DNA from: Acrocarpospora pleiomorpha
GTDB lineage: Bacteria > Actinomycetota > Actinomycetes > Streptosporangiales > Streptosporangiaceae
NCBI RefSeq assembly: GCF_009687885.1
Contig: NZ_BLAF01000090.1
Span: 1 to 38,642 of the forward strand
Direction: 5' to 3'
Length of the DNA: 38,642 nucleotides
The notes under the pieces are model-generated. The model did not search any database, was not told the origin of the DNA, and saw nothing but the letters and a program-made list of their open reading frames with translations. Shown here one piece after another: positions 25,497-35,341 of this stretch. The position numbers and the translations under genes are program-made. Within the stretch, counting starts at the first letter, position 1; each line of letters begins with the position of its first letter.

Positions 25497-26570
25497 ATGG
25501 ACGCTGATATTCATGAGCCACCAGATCGGCTGCTGGACGCCCTGGGTCGACTCCAGGGTACGGGGGTGGAGTTCGCGGGGTTCCTTGCCAACCATGGGCC
25601 GATGGCCGCTGAAGCGCTGATAACCATGGGTGCGGGCGACGTGGTTCCGGAATGGGTTGACGCGTATCGTGCCAAGCTGGAGCCGGAACCACCGGCGGGG
25701 CGGCCGATCAAGCCGGACGAATGGCGGTTCGCGACCGGGGACATGCGGCGGCTCGGGGATTGGGTGGCCACCTTCCGGCGGGAGCTTGGCGAGGCCCCAT
25801 GGCGGCAGGTCCTGGAGACGTGGTGGCCGAGGCTGCTGCCCGGGATGGCTGCCAGCGCGACGCACGGCGTCATCCGGACCGCGCACATCGTCCGGGTGCT
25901 CTCCGCCGCCGGCGATCCTCCGCCGTGGCCGCTCGTCGACGAGCTCGCGCACGGTCTCGCGTTCTGGGCCGCGCGTTACCAACCGCTGCCCGGCTCGCCG
26001 GCTCTGAACGGCGCCCTCGATCCGGCTGCCTCGATCGCGCGCCTGCCTCGCATGAACTCGGCGGAGCCTGCCTCCGGAGCCGGTATCGGCGGACGGCTGG
26101 CCGCGCTCGTTCGAGTCCCGGGCTTCGCCGAGGGGCTGGACGCCTACGGCGCCCCCGCCGATCCCGACGAGGCCCTGGATCGACTCATCGCGGCGGCCGC
26201 GCGCGTCCTCTGGACTCGTCCGGACGCGCCCATCGCCTTCTGCCACGCGGTCACCGCTCCGGCCGCCGCCCGGCTCGTATTGCCGTCACTGCCGGTCGAG
26301 CTCCATCGGCCTACGATCGCGGCAAGCTGGCAGATCATCGGCGGGATAATCGCGGCGTTCTCCCCGGACGCGTCAGGCGACGGTCTCGACCGGGAGGACC
26401 CGCCCGACGCTCCCGACCGGGAGGTGCTGCTCCGGCGCGCGGTCGAGCACGGCGACGAACACGTCATCAAGCTCACCGAGGCGGCCCTGCGCGAACACGG
26501 CCGGACCGGGGATCCGGTCCTGCTCCATGCCGCCGAGGCCTTCGTCAAGCGAATGCCGATGGCCGGCTGA
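25497..26570 (+). CDS. Questin oxidase-like family protein (DUF4243)
   Basis: 357 residues from an ATG at 25497 with only a weak ribosome site. The family pattern is clear by eye: FLANHGPMAAEALITMG near residues 28-44, then ASATHGVIRTAHIVRVL near 118-134, then AFCHAVTAPAAARLVLPSLP. Fungal relatives such as AflY and questin oxidase take part in oxidative, Baeyer-Villiger-like ring cleavage of polyketides. Bacterial members are mostly uncharacterised. The conserved histidines in NHG and THG probably form part of the active site. It is divergent from the WD40-led operon and could be unrelated or a tailoring oxidase. GC content is back to the genomic high level here. Confidence 0.8.
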   Translation: MDADIHEPPDRLLDALGRLQGTGVEFAGFLANHGPMAAEALITMGAGDVVPEWVDAYRAKLEPEPPAGRPIKPDEWRFATGDMRRLGDWVATFRRELGEAPWRQVLETWWPRLLPGMAASATHGVIRTAHIVRVLSAAGDPPPWPLVDELAHGLAFWAARYQPLPGSPALNGALDPAASIARLPRMNSAEPASGAGIGGRLAALVRVPGFAEGLDAYGAPADPDEALDRLIAAAARVLWTRPDAPIAFCHAVTAPAAARLVLPSLPVELHRPTIAASWQIIGGIIAAFSPDASGDGLDREDPPDAPDREVLLRRAVEHGDEHVIKLTEAALREHGRTGDPVLLHAAEAFVKRMPMAG

Positions 26571-26591
26571 TCAAGCCGGGTTCGGACTGAG

Positions 26592-26629
26592 GACGTCCAG
26601 GCCGGCCGGTGTGGGCCGGCCTGGACGTC
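26592..26629. terminator. Perfect 16-bp stem, bidirectional terminator
   Basis: The arms at 26592-26607 and 26614-26629 are perfect reverse complements of 16 bp, with a GGTGTG loop. It lies exactly between the stop of the questin-oxidase-like gene and the stop of katG, which converge, so it can terminate transcription from both sides. Confidence 0.85.
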
Positions 26630-26633
26630 TTGA

Positions 26634-28865
<2,232 letters not shown>

Positions 28866-28899
28866 GAGAATCCTTCCGGGACTAGGCCGACCGCGGTGC

Positions 28900-29337
28900 T
28901 CAGGCGCTGCGGGCGGTGGAACAGTCGGGGCATAGGCCCCAGTAGACGACCTCGGCCTCGTCGATCGTGAAGCCGTGATCGTTGGACGCGGTCAGGCAGG
29001 GCGCGTGACCGACCGCGCAGTCGACGTCAGCGACGACGCCGCACGACCGGCACACGATGTGGTGATGGTTGTCCCCGACGCGTCCTTCGAACCGCGCCGG
29101 GCTGCCGGGCGGTTCGATCCGGCGCACGAGTCCCGCCGCGGTGAGCGCGTGCAGGGCTTCGTACACGGCTTGCAAGGAGATGTGGCCCAGGCGATCACGC
29201 ACCCCGGAGGCCAGCGCCTCCACGTCGAGGTGGTCACCGTCCCGGACGGTCTCGAGCAGGGCGACACGGGCGGCCGTCACCCGCAGGCCGGCACCGCGCA
29301 ACTCCTCGGCGGTGGTCGGGGTCCTGGATGCGGTCAT
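28900..29337 (-). CDS. furA: Fur-family repressor FurA (CatR-like), peroxide-responsive regulator of katG
   Basis: 145 residues, starting at the ATG complementary to 29335-29337; the in-frame extension to 29589 is GC-rich filler crossing the promoter. The N-terminal winged helix is seen in LRGAGLRVTAARVALLETV and ISLQAVYEALHALTAAGLVRRIE. The metal-binding part has DNHHHIVCRSCG, and LCPDC near the C-terminus gives two CxxC pairs for structural zinc. FurA/CatR proteins repress their own gene and katG and lose DNA binding when oxidised by peroxide. It leads the furA-katG transcript; a repeat in its promoter is a candidate binding site. Confidence 0.93.
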   Translation of the reverse strand: MTASRTPTTAEELRGAGLRVTAARVALLETVRDGDHLDVEALASGVRDRLGHISLQAVYEALHALTAAGLVRRIEPPGSPARFEGRVGDNHHHIVCRSCGVVADVDCAVGHAPCLTASNDHGFTIDEAEVVYWGLCPDCSTARSA

Positions 29338-29361
29338 GTCGCGCAGCCTGCCTTCATAAAC

Positions 29362-29408
29362 ACGAACAATACAAGACAACGAACAATCCAAGTCTAGTAC
29401 CTCGTCAA
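29362..29408 (-). promoter_or_regulatory. furA-katG promoter with direct repeat, candidate FurA operator
   Basis: ACGAACAAT occurs twice, at 29362-29370 and 29379-29387, exactly 17 bp apart, in an AT-rich patch just upstream of furA. A minus-strand TTGACG (complement of 29403-29408) could be the -35 box. The repeats would then lie over the -10/start region, the usual place for an autorepressor. Confidence 0.45.
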
Positions 29409-29470
29409 GCGAGGTTGTCCCGCCGCCGCCCCTTGACACACACCTGCCGCCTCGCCAAGGCTCGGCGAAC

Positions 29471-29701
29471 GTGAGCGCACCCGTGCTGGATAAGAACTTG
29501 CGTTCGATCCGCGTGGCCTTGCCCGTGCCGCAGGACCGGGAGGCTTTCGACGCGGGCCTACGCATGGCTCTGGATGAGGTGCGGGCCACGCCTGGCGCGA
29601 ACTACTCGCCGGGCGTGGAGTGCAGGCACAGGCGTACGCGATCATCGAGCCGGATCCCGTCGCTCAGAAAATGCGTCGCGATTCCGGGGGATCCTTCGTA
29701 G
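29471..29701 (+). pseudogene. Probable remnant of a DUF6247-type small gene
   Basis: A GTG-started frame whose first 36 residues (LRSIRVALPVPQDREAFDAGLRMALDEV) look like the start of the actinobacterial DUF6247 family. The remaining 40 residues are Arg/Ser-rich and unlike the family, which suggests a frameshift or deletion near nt 29580. The C-terminal half overlaps the leader region of the erm gene. It could be a decayed neighbour displaced when erm was inserted. Low certainty. Confidence 0.3.
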
Positions 29702-29711
29702 GGTGATTCGC

Positions 29712-29765
29712 ATGTACTGCATCTGTTTCATGCGCATGCGTTGCGGCCGGGCTCTGGCTCGCTAG
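29712..29765 (+). CDS. ermL: Erm leader peptide with Arg-Met-Arg stalling motif
   Basis: A 17-codon frame, MYCICFMRMRCGRALAR, ending in TAG, with TAGGG at 29699-29703 as a plausible ribosome site. It starts 123 bases before the erm start. The MRMRC segment contains Arg-x-Arg, the '+x+' macrolide arrest motif known from ErmDL-type leaders (Arg-Leu-Arg there). The last five sense codons overlap the left arm of the first hairpin (29749-29762), the geometry needed for drug-induced attenuation. That it is translated and stalls is inference. Confidence 0.7.
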   Translation: MYCICFMRMRCGRALAR

Positions 29766-29826
29766 CTTCGCGGGACGCGAGCCCAGGGCCCGTCGAGATT
29801 CCATTCGTCTCGAGGACCCGAGAGGG
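29749..29826 (+). promoter_or_regulatory. Candidate translational attenuator of erm
   Basis: Arm 1 (29749-29762) pairs with arm 2 (29777-29791) in a stem of about 14 bp with one bulge. TCGAGA (29793-29798) pairs with TCTCGA (29808-29813). TCTCG (29808-29812) can pair instead with CGAGA (29819-29823), which includes part of the AGAGGG ribosome site (29821-29826) of erm. A ribosome stalled at Arg-Met-Arg would break arm 1, shift the pairing and expose the erm ribosome site. The alternative pairings are seen directly; the mechanism follows known erm systems. Confidence 0.6.
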
Positions 29827-29834
29827 CTTTTGCT

Positions 29835-30647
29835 GTGGCGCAGGATTTCGCGCACGGAAACTATTCGTATACCCAGAACAAGGCCAGGAAAAGTGGTGGC
29901 GGTCGCACGCCCAGGGATCGGGCGCGGCGGGAGCTTTCGCAGAACTTCCTGGTCGATCGGCATGCCGTGGAGTTGATGGTCAAGGCGGCGCGGCCGAGCG
30001 GTCTCGTGCTCGAGCCCGGCGCCGGAGCGGGAGTGCTCACGATGGCGCTGGCCAGGGCGGGCGCCAGGGTCGTGGGCTACGAGATCGACCCGCTGCTGGT
30101 GGCCGAGCTCAGGGCCAGGACCAAGCTTAAGATCGTCAAGGGCGACTTCACGGCGGTACGGCCCCCGAGCGAGCCGTTCGCGGTCGTGGGGAACATCCCG
30201 TACTCGATCACCTCGAAGATCGTCGACTGGTGCCTGGGGGCGCCGGAGCTGACCTCCGCCACCCTGCTCACCCAACTGGAGTACGCCCGCAAGCGCAGCG
30301 GCGATTTCGGCAGGTGGAGCCTGGTGACGGTGGAAAGCTGGCCGTGGTTCTCGTGGGAGTTGCTCGGCAGGATCGGCAGGGAGAGCTTCAGGCCCGTCCC
30401 CTCCGTCGACTCGGGGATCCTGCGGATCGAGCGACGGCCCGAGCCGCTCGTCGACGATGGCGAGGCGTGGCAGAAGCTGGTGGAGCTGGGCTTCTCCGGC
30501 GTCGGCGGCTCGCTGTACGCCTCACTCAACCGGCATTACAACGGGATGGGCTCCGCTTTCGCCCGGGCGGGCATCGCGCGTGACACGGTGGTGGCGTTCG
30601 TTCATCCCGACCAGTGGGTCACGCTCTTCACCTCACTGCACCGATGA
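29835..30647 (+). CDS. erm: 23S rRNA (adenine-N6) methyltransferase, Erm family
   Basis: 270 residues from a GTG at 29835, with AGAGGG at 29821-29826. Erm enzymes methylate A2058 of 23S rRNA and give macrolide-lincosamide-streptogramin B resistance. Motifs: RRELSQNFLVD (substrate and SAM N-terminal motif X), LEPGAGAGVLT (motif I), YEID (motif II) and VVGNIPYSITSKIV (motif IV with the catalytic NIPY). The sequence has the features of actinomycete Erm proteins, including the basic N-terminal tail TPRDRARRE. It has its own leader peptide and attenuator and is closed by a strong terminator. No macrolide synthase is visible nearby. Confidence 0.93.
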   Translation: MAQDFAHGNYSYTQNKARKSGGGRTPRDRARRELSQNFLVDRHAVELMVKAARPSGLVLEPGAGAGVLTMALARAGARVVGYEIDPLLVAELRARTKLKIVKGDFTAVRPPSEPFAVVGNIPYSITSKIVDWCLGAPELTSATLLTQLEYARKRSGDFGRWSLVTVESWPWFSWELLGRIGRESFRPVPSVDSGILRIERRPEPLVDDGEAWQKLVELGFSGVGGSLYASLNRHYNGMGSAFARAGIARDTVVAFVHPDQWVTLFTSLHR

Positions 30648-30653
30648 AAGGCT

Positions 30654-30682
30654 TGGCCGCCGCCCTCGGAGGGCGGCGGCCA
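30654..30682. terminator. GC-rich bidirectional terminator between erm and P450
   Basis: A 12-bp stem (30654-30665 with 30671-30682) closed by a TCGGA loop lies between the convergent stops of erm and the P450 gene. The arms are perfect complements. Confidence 0.8.
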
Positions 30683-30692
30683 GATCGAGCGC

Positions 30693-32048
30693 TTATGACT
30701 GGTTCCACAGCTTGGTGACGGTGCCGGTGATCGGCCCGGGGGCGGAGGCGTTGCCACCCGTTCTGACCATGACCGGCTTCCTTGGGAACGCCGTGGCGCC
30801 CGATTTGATGTGGTAGTCGACCTCGGTGGTGAGCATTTGCGGCCTGCCGGAGGCGAGGATGAGGGCGAGTGTCGTCCTGATCTGCAGGTCCGCGAAGGAC
30901 GCTCCCAGGCAACGCCGCGGGCCGACGCCGAACGGCAGGAACGCGTACGGCGAAGGGCGGGCGTCGGTCCAGCGCGACGGCAGGAAGGCGCCGGGATCGG
31001 GGAACGCCACCGGGTCCCGGTGTTCGAGCAGCGGGGCCGTGAAGGCCAGCGCGCCACGCGGGATCGGCGGCGACCCGTCGATCTCGACCTCCCGCGTCAC
31101 GCGTCGCGGCAGGGAGAGCGGCACGGTCGGGATCAGCCGCTGCGACTCCCTGACGACGGCGTCCAGTTGTTCCTCGCCGGAGACCTCCAGGTCAGGTGTG
31201 CCGAGGATGGTCAGCAACGCCCACGTCATCGACATCGCGGTGGTCTCGAACCCCGCCGCGAACAGGCCGTGCAGTTCGCCCGCGATCTCGGGCGTGGTCA
31301 GCGAGTCGCCGCTCTCGTCGGTGGTGTGGCAGAGAATGGACAACGCGTCCGGGCGGGGCTCCTCGGCGCGCTTGCGCTCGATGATCTCGGCCAGCCGGTC
31401 GTAGACGCCGGCGACCTGCCGGGTCCACTTGCCGTACGGGGTCCAGTCGCGTTCCTTCTGGTACATGAAGACCATCGGGTTGAGCGTGGCCTGGAGCAGC
31501 CGGTGGACGGCGTGGGCGAGGGCCACGTTCTCCTCGTCCGGTTCGAGGCCGAGCAGGCAGGTGAGCATGTTGGCCCGGGTGACGTCGAGGAACTCGGCCG
31601 CCATGTCGAACGGCTCGCCCTCGGACGCGGCGAACCTGGTCCGCTTGAACGTGTCGGCGAACACCACCGCGTAGTGCTCCATCGCGCTTTTGTGCACGAC
31701 CGGCATCAGCAGCTTGCGCGCACGACGATGCCGCTCCCCGTTGAAAGTGAGGACGGCGTCGAACATCCGCGACCAGGGCCGCCCTTCCGGCAGCGTGAAG
31801 ATGCCATCGCTCAGCCGATGAAAGGTGTCGTTGTCGGTGAAGTACCGCCGGACCGCCTCTTCACCCCTGAGCAGGACGACCGACCCGTTCCCACCGGTCA
31901 ACGGCACGACCGGCCCGGGAAACTTGGGTGCGATCCGATCCAGCGCGTACCAGGCGGAATGCCGTAGAAAACGAAGATTGTTAAGGACAGGAATCCCACC
32001 GGGTCCCGCCGCGTCCACCCGCAGCGCGGTGTCGAACATTTTTGCCAT
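30693..32048 (-). CDS. Cytochrome P450
   Basis: 451 residues from the ATG complementary to 32046-32048 (MAKMFD); the in-frame extension to 32249 lacks P450 similarity and runs into the divergent gene's control region. The oxygen-binding I-helix reads AGFETTAM, the ExxR of the K helix is ESQR, and the haem loop is FGVGPRRCLG with the thiolate ligand Cys380. The N-terminus has no membrane anchor, as usual for soluble bacterial P450s. The I-helix has Glu-Thr-Thr where many have Asp/Glu-Thr, so oxygen activation should be normal. No ferredoxin is next to it. It converges on erm, and a shared macrolide-related role is possible but unsupported. Start choice is moderately certain. Confidence 0.9.
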   Translation of the reverse strand: MAKMFDTALRVDAAGPGGIPVLNNLRFLRHSAWYALDRIAPKFPGPVVPLTGGNGSVVLLRGEEAVRRYFTDNDTFHRLSDGIFTLPEGRPWSRMFDAVLTFNGERHRRARKLLMPVVHKSAMEHYAVVFADTFKRTRFAASEGEPFDMAAEFLDVTRANMLTCLLGLEPDEENVALAHAVHRLLQATLNPMVFMYQKERDWTPYGKWTRQVAGVYDRLAEIIERKRAEEPRPDALSILCHTTDESGDSLTTPEIAGELHGLFAAGFETTAMSMTWALLTILGTPDLEVSGEEQLDAVVRESQRLIPTVPLSLPRRVTREVEIDGSPPIPRGALAFTAPLLEHRDPVAFPDPGAFLPSRWTDARPSPYAFLPFGVGPRRCLGASFADLQIRTTLALILASGRPQMLTTEVDYHIKSGATAFPRKPVMVRTGGNASAPGPITGTVTKLWNQS

Positions 32049-32251
32049 GCCGCACGCATCCGTTCCCTCGTGCGGAGCGTATGCGCACGCCGAACCCCCA
32101 TCAAGAACGCACCGTGTTGCTTCTCCCTCACATCCCCGTCCCCACGTAATGAGGCCGCTGCCAGCTCTCGCGCGCTGATGCCGTACGGCGGTGACGCGGG
32201 ACGCTGAGCCAGGCCATCCTGTCGGAAGGACGTGGACGGGAGGCTTCAAAG

Positions 32252-34459
32252 ATGGTCGCCGAGGAGCGGAGCCAGGAGTTCGATGAGCTTGTCGGGCGGG
32301 TGCTGGAGGAGCCGGAGTTCACCGTCGCCATGGCCGGGGAGCACGCGCCTTCGGTGGCCGACCTGCGGGCGGCGGCGTTGACGCAGCGAGGGTTTCTGCT
32401 CGGCCACGCGCGCGCCGCGGAGCAGGAGTACCGGGAGGCCGCCGGGCGGGCGCAGAGCGTGTGGAGCAGGCAGCGGCGAGTACGGGTGATCTTCTGGGCC
32501 GGTGGGGCGTTCGCGCTGCTCGTCGCGCTGGTGGCCATCACGGTAGGGGCGTGGAACGACGAGTTCAAAGCGGCACTGATCGAAAAGCGGGCGGTGTCGG
32601 TGATCGGGGTCCTGGGCAACGGCATCGGCCTGTTGCTGACCTCGATCCTCATGGCGGCGGTGGCGGAGCGCGTGGCCTTCGCCCTGTTTTCCCTCTTGCC
32701 GCGGGTCCGAGCGGGAAACGAGTCAGCCCGGGCGGAGCGCTACTCCTGGAGTGCAGGCGTCGCGTTGTTCGTGATGACCGCGCTCGTGGTCGCGGGGGCC
32801 TCCGGCGTGGATCAGCTCGTCTGGCAGATGGCCCACAACCGTCCGATCGGGGGCGGTGACGGCTACGCCTGGGGCTTGCCGGTCGCCCTCGTCGTCGGGG
32901 CGCTGTTCGTCGCGCCATATCTGGTGTTCTTGCAGGCGTCCGGAGATGCGGGGGTTCGGGTATGGCGGCGCGGGCTGTCGGCTCCGGACGACCAGGACGC
33001 CGAGCGGCTGCGCGCGGCCTGGTGGGACTCGGTGGCCGAGGCGCTGCGCGGGTTGCTGCGCGCCCAGATCGGCGCCCACATCACCCGCCGTTACGCCTTG
33101 ACGCTGCAACTCGAACAGACCCCCGGCCTGCGGCAGGTACGCGGTCTGGCCTTCCACGTCTCGACCGCCGCCGAGGAGACGCTGACGGTGGTGGCCAACG
33201 GGATGGACGGCGGGAGCATCGCGCTGTCGGGCCCGCGCGGCGTCGGCAAGACCGATCTGCTGCACGCCTTCTGCGGTGACGGCTCCGAGCGGCTGGGCCT
33301 GGTGATCTCCGCGCCGGTCGTCTACGAGCGGCGCGAGTTCATGCTCGGCCTGTTCGCCCAGCTGTGCCGGTCGGCGATCTCCGCCGAGCTCAAGAGCGCC
33401 GCCGGGGCCGCCGCCAAGCATCTGGAGTGGATCCACTACCTGCAGACTCGCACCAGCGAGGCAAGTATGAGCGCGGGCTGGCAGGGCTTCGGCGTTTCGG
33501 CCAAACGCGGCGGCAGCCGGGCCCGCCAGCCGCTCACCTACCTGGAGATCGTCGACACCCTGAAAGGTTTCCTGCACACGCTGGCCGACGAGCTCACCAC
33601 CAGCGGGCTCAAATCCCGCGGCCTGGTCGTCGGCATCGACGAACTCGACCGGATCGAGCCAGCCGCGCGCGCCCGCGATTTCGTCAACGAGTTGAAGGTC
33701 GTCTTCGACGTGCCGAACTGCCTGTTCCTGCTGTCGGTCTCCGACGAGGCGCTGCGGGAGGCTGATCTGGCCCCGGTCGGCCGCCGCGACGCCTTCGACA
33801 GCGCGATCGACGAGATCATCCGGGTCGAGCCGCTGGATCTGGCCACGGCGACGCGGCTGCTCGACACCCGCGCGGTCGGTCTGCCGGTGCCGTTCGCGGC
33901 GTTGTTCCACTGCCTGTCCGGCGGCATGCCCCGCGACCTGTTACGTACGGCCCGGGCGGCGGCGGCGCTGATCGTGCCCGACCGCCCTCGCACGCTGCCG
34001 GAGATCACCGCCGCCCTGCTCACCCGCGAGTCGGCCCGCCTGACCGACGATCGCGGCTTCCTGCGCACCATCGAGCAGATCTTCACCGCCGAACTGACCC
34101 AGGACCGGCTGACGCGCGCCTCCGACCCGGGGTTTCCCGGCTCATTCGACGCGCTGGCACGGGTCCGCCGCGACCTCGGGATCGCCGACGAGCGCGCCGA
34201 CGAGGCCCTGCGGGAGATCAGGAAGTCCTGGGATCTTCGGGTAAGTCACGGAGCGGCCAACGCTGTGGCAGCGGCAGGAACGACTGTGGCGCGTTCCGCG
34301 TTATGGGCGGGACGCGTCGATCAGGGCTTCGATGAGGCGATTGTCTTCGGTGCGTTCTGGGTGCCATTGGACGCCGATGGCGAAGCGGTGGCCCTGGAGT
34401 TCGATGGCTTCGACGATCTGGTCGTCGGCCCAGGCGACGGCCAGGAGGTTGGTGCCTAG
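32252..34459 (+). CDS. Membrane-embedded KAP-like P-loop NTPase
   Basis: 735 residues from an ATG at 32252, with GGGAGG at about 32238-32243. The N-terminus is a soluble helix-rich stretch (1-78), followed by about four membrane segments near 79-101, 116-149, 167-186 and 208-228. The NTPase has Walker A GPRGVGKT (327-334) and Walker B LVVGIDELDR (Asp463, Glu464), and then FLLSVSDEALRE, the sensor strand of KAP/STAND ATPases. KAP NTPases with membrane inserts are often linked to signalling or defence. The last 53 codons overlap the convergent C26-family gene, and their sequence is simply antisense to it, so the true C-terminus may be shorter or a frameshift may have occurred near 34230-34300. 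Confidence 0.78.
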   Translation: MVAEERSQEFDELVGRVLEEPEFTVAMAGEHAPSVADLRAAALTQRGFLLGHARAAEQEYREAAGRAQSVWSRQRRVRVIFWAGGAFALLVALVAITVGAWNDEFKAALIEKRAVSVIGVLGNGIGLLLTSILMAAVAERVAFALFSLLPRVRAGNESARAERYSWSAGVALFVMTALVVAGASGVDQLVWQMAHNRPIGGGDGYAWGLPVALVVGALFVAPYLVFLQASGDAGVRVWRRGLSAPDDQDAERLRAAWWDSVAEALRGLLRAQIGAHITRRYALTLQLEQTPGLRQVRGLAFHVSTAAEETLTVVANGMDGGSIALSGPRGVGKTDLLHAFCGDGSERLGLVISAPVVYERREFMLGLFAQLCRSAISAELKSAAGAAAKHLEWIHYLQTRTSEASMSAGWQGFGVSAKRGGSRARQPLTYLEIVDTLKGFLHTLADELTTSGLKSRGLVVGIDELDRIEPAARARDFVNELKVVFDVPNCLFLLSVSDEALREADLAPVGRRDAFDSAIDEIIRVEPLDLATATRLLDTRAVGLPVPFAALFHCLSGGMPRDLLRTARAAAALIVPDRPRTLPEITAALLTRESARLTDDRGFLRTIEQIFTAELTQDRLTRASDPGFPGSFDALARVRRDLGIADERADEALREIRKSWDLRVSHGAANAVAAAGTTVARSALWAGRVDQGFDEAIVFGAFWVPLDADGEAVALEFDGFDDLVVGPGDGQEVGA

Positions 34460-34984
34460 GCGTTTGACGGACTGCTGGTGGGGGCCGGTGACCTCGGCGC
34501 GGTCGCCGATGGCTTTGCCGGTCTTGCTGGAGACGCTGACGGTGATCGTGTGGCGGGCGGTGGCGTGGCGGTCGTGGTGGACGACCTCGGGGAGCCAGGG
34601 GATGAGGGTGCCGCCCTGGGCGACGTTGAGCATGTGCATGCCGCGGGAGATGCCGAGGAGGGGGAGGCCGGCGGCGATGGCGGCGCGGGTGAGGGCTAGT
34701 TCGAAGCGGTCGCGGTGGGGCTGGGGCTCCTCGACGCGGGAGTCGCGGGACTCGCCGTACATGCCGGGGTCGAGTTCGGCGCCGCCGGCGAGGAGGAGGG
34801 CGTCGAGGCCGCGGAGGTGGTCCTCGGCGCCGGCGGGGCCGAGGGGCGGGAGCAGCACCGGCAATCCGCCCGCCTTCTCCACCGCGCGCGCGTACGCCTG
34901 CGGGGAGAGCACCGCCTCCCTCACCCAGGCGCCCCAGCGGGCGGCCTCCAGATAGGTGGTGATGCCAACGAGCGGACGGGGCAT
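34301..34984 (-). CDS. Class I amidotransferase-like protein (peptidase C26, PuuD-like) with Ser for Cys
   Basis: 227 residues from the ATG complementary to 34982-34984, with GGAG six bases upstream. The family hydrolyses gamma-glutamyl-gamma-aminobutyrate or related gamma-glutamyl amides. The fold is clear: PLVGITTY at the start, LDALLLAGGAELDP, the nucleophile elbow GLPLLGISRGMHMLNV, and the His-Glu pair in GVQWHPE. The elbow normally reads GICRG; here the catalytic Cys is Ser (codon TCC), so hydrolysis by the normal mechanism is doubtful. Its 3' end overlaps the KAP gene by 159 bp tail to tail. Confidence 0.88.
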   Translation of the reverse strand: MPRPLVGITTYLEAARWGAWVREAVLSPQAYARAVEKAGGLPVLLPPLGPAGAEDHLRGLDALLLAGGAELDPGMYGESRDSRVEEPQPHRDRFELALTRAAIAAGLPLLGISRGMHMLNVAQGGTLIPWLPEVVHHDRHATARHTITVSVSSKTGKAIGDRAEVTGPHQQSVKRLGTNLLAVAWADDQIVEAIELQGHRFAIGVQWHPERTEDNRLIEALIDASRP

Positions 34985-35341
34985 GGCGTTCTCCAGAGGG
35001 TTCTTCGCGACGGCTAGCCCATCATGGCGTACTCGATTTCGGTTTTGTCACGTATCCCACGTATCAATGGCAGCTCTCCCGAACAACGTGAAGGCTTCTC
35101 ACCTTCATTGTCCGAAATAAGCCCAACCTTAATTACGGAGGATGACTTTCCCATTACTCAGGGTATGCTTTCGCACCACCTTGTAGGGAAACAGTTGTGA
35201 CGCCCGAGTGCGAGTGGAACACTCCGAAATGAGTGTCCGGTTGAGCCGGGGCCGCTGGGCGCTCATCACCCGGAGCCGTCAGGGAGGTGGATGGACTAGA
35301 CCGGCGTCGATTTCCGGTCTCCTAGGGTGGGACTCACGCAC
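34985..35341. other. 357-bp intergenic region upstream of the flavohaemoglobin gene
   Basis: AT-richer DNA with no supported gene. It holds TGAAGG (35089-35094) / CCTTCA (35102-35107) with a 7-nt spacer, directly followed by a promoter-like TTGTCC (35108-35113), 16 bp, TAATTA (35130-35135). A second hairpin ACACTC (35219-35224) / GAGTGT (35231-35236) lies in the presumed leader. The first inverted repeat is placed well for a regulator of the globin gene. No known NsrR consensus was matched. Confidence 0.4.

Noticed and set aside
29338..29589. N-terminal extension of FurA
   Set aside because: It crosses the promoter and repeat, and Fur proteins start close to the winged helix.
30810..31967. 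385-codon plus-strand open frame opposite the P450
   Set aside because: No domain, and the P450 motifs on the minus strand are clear.
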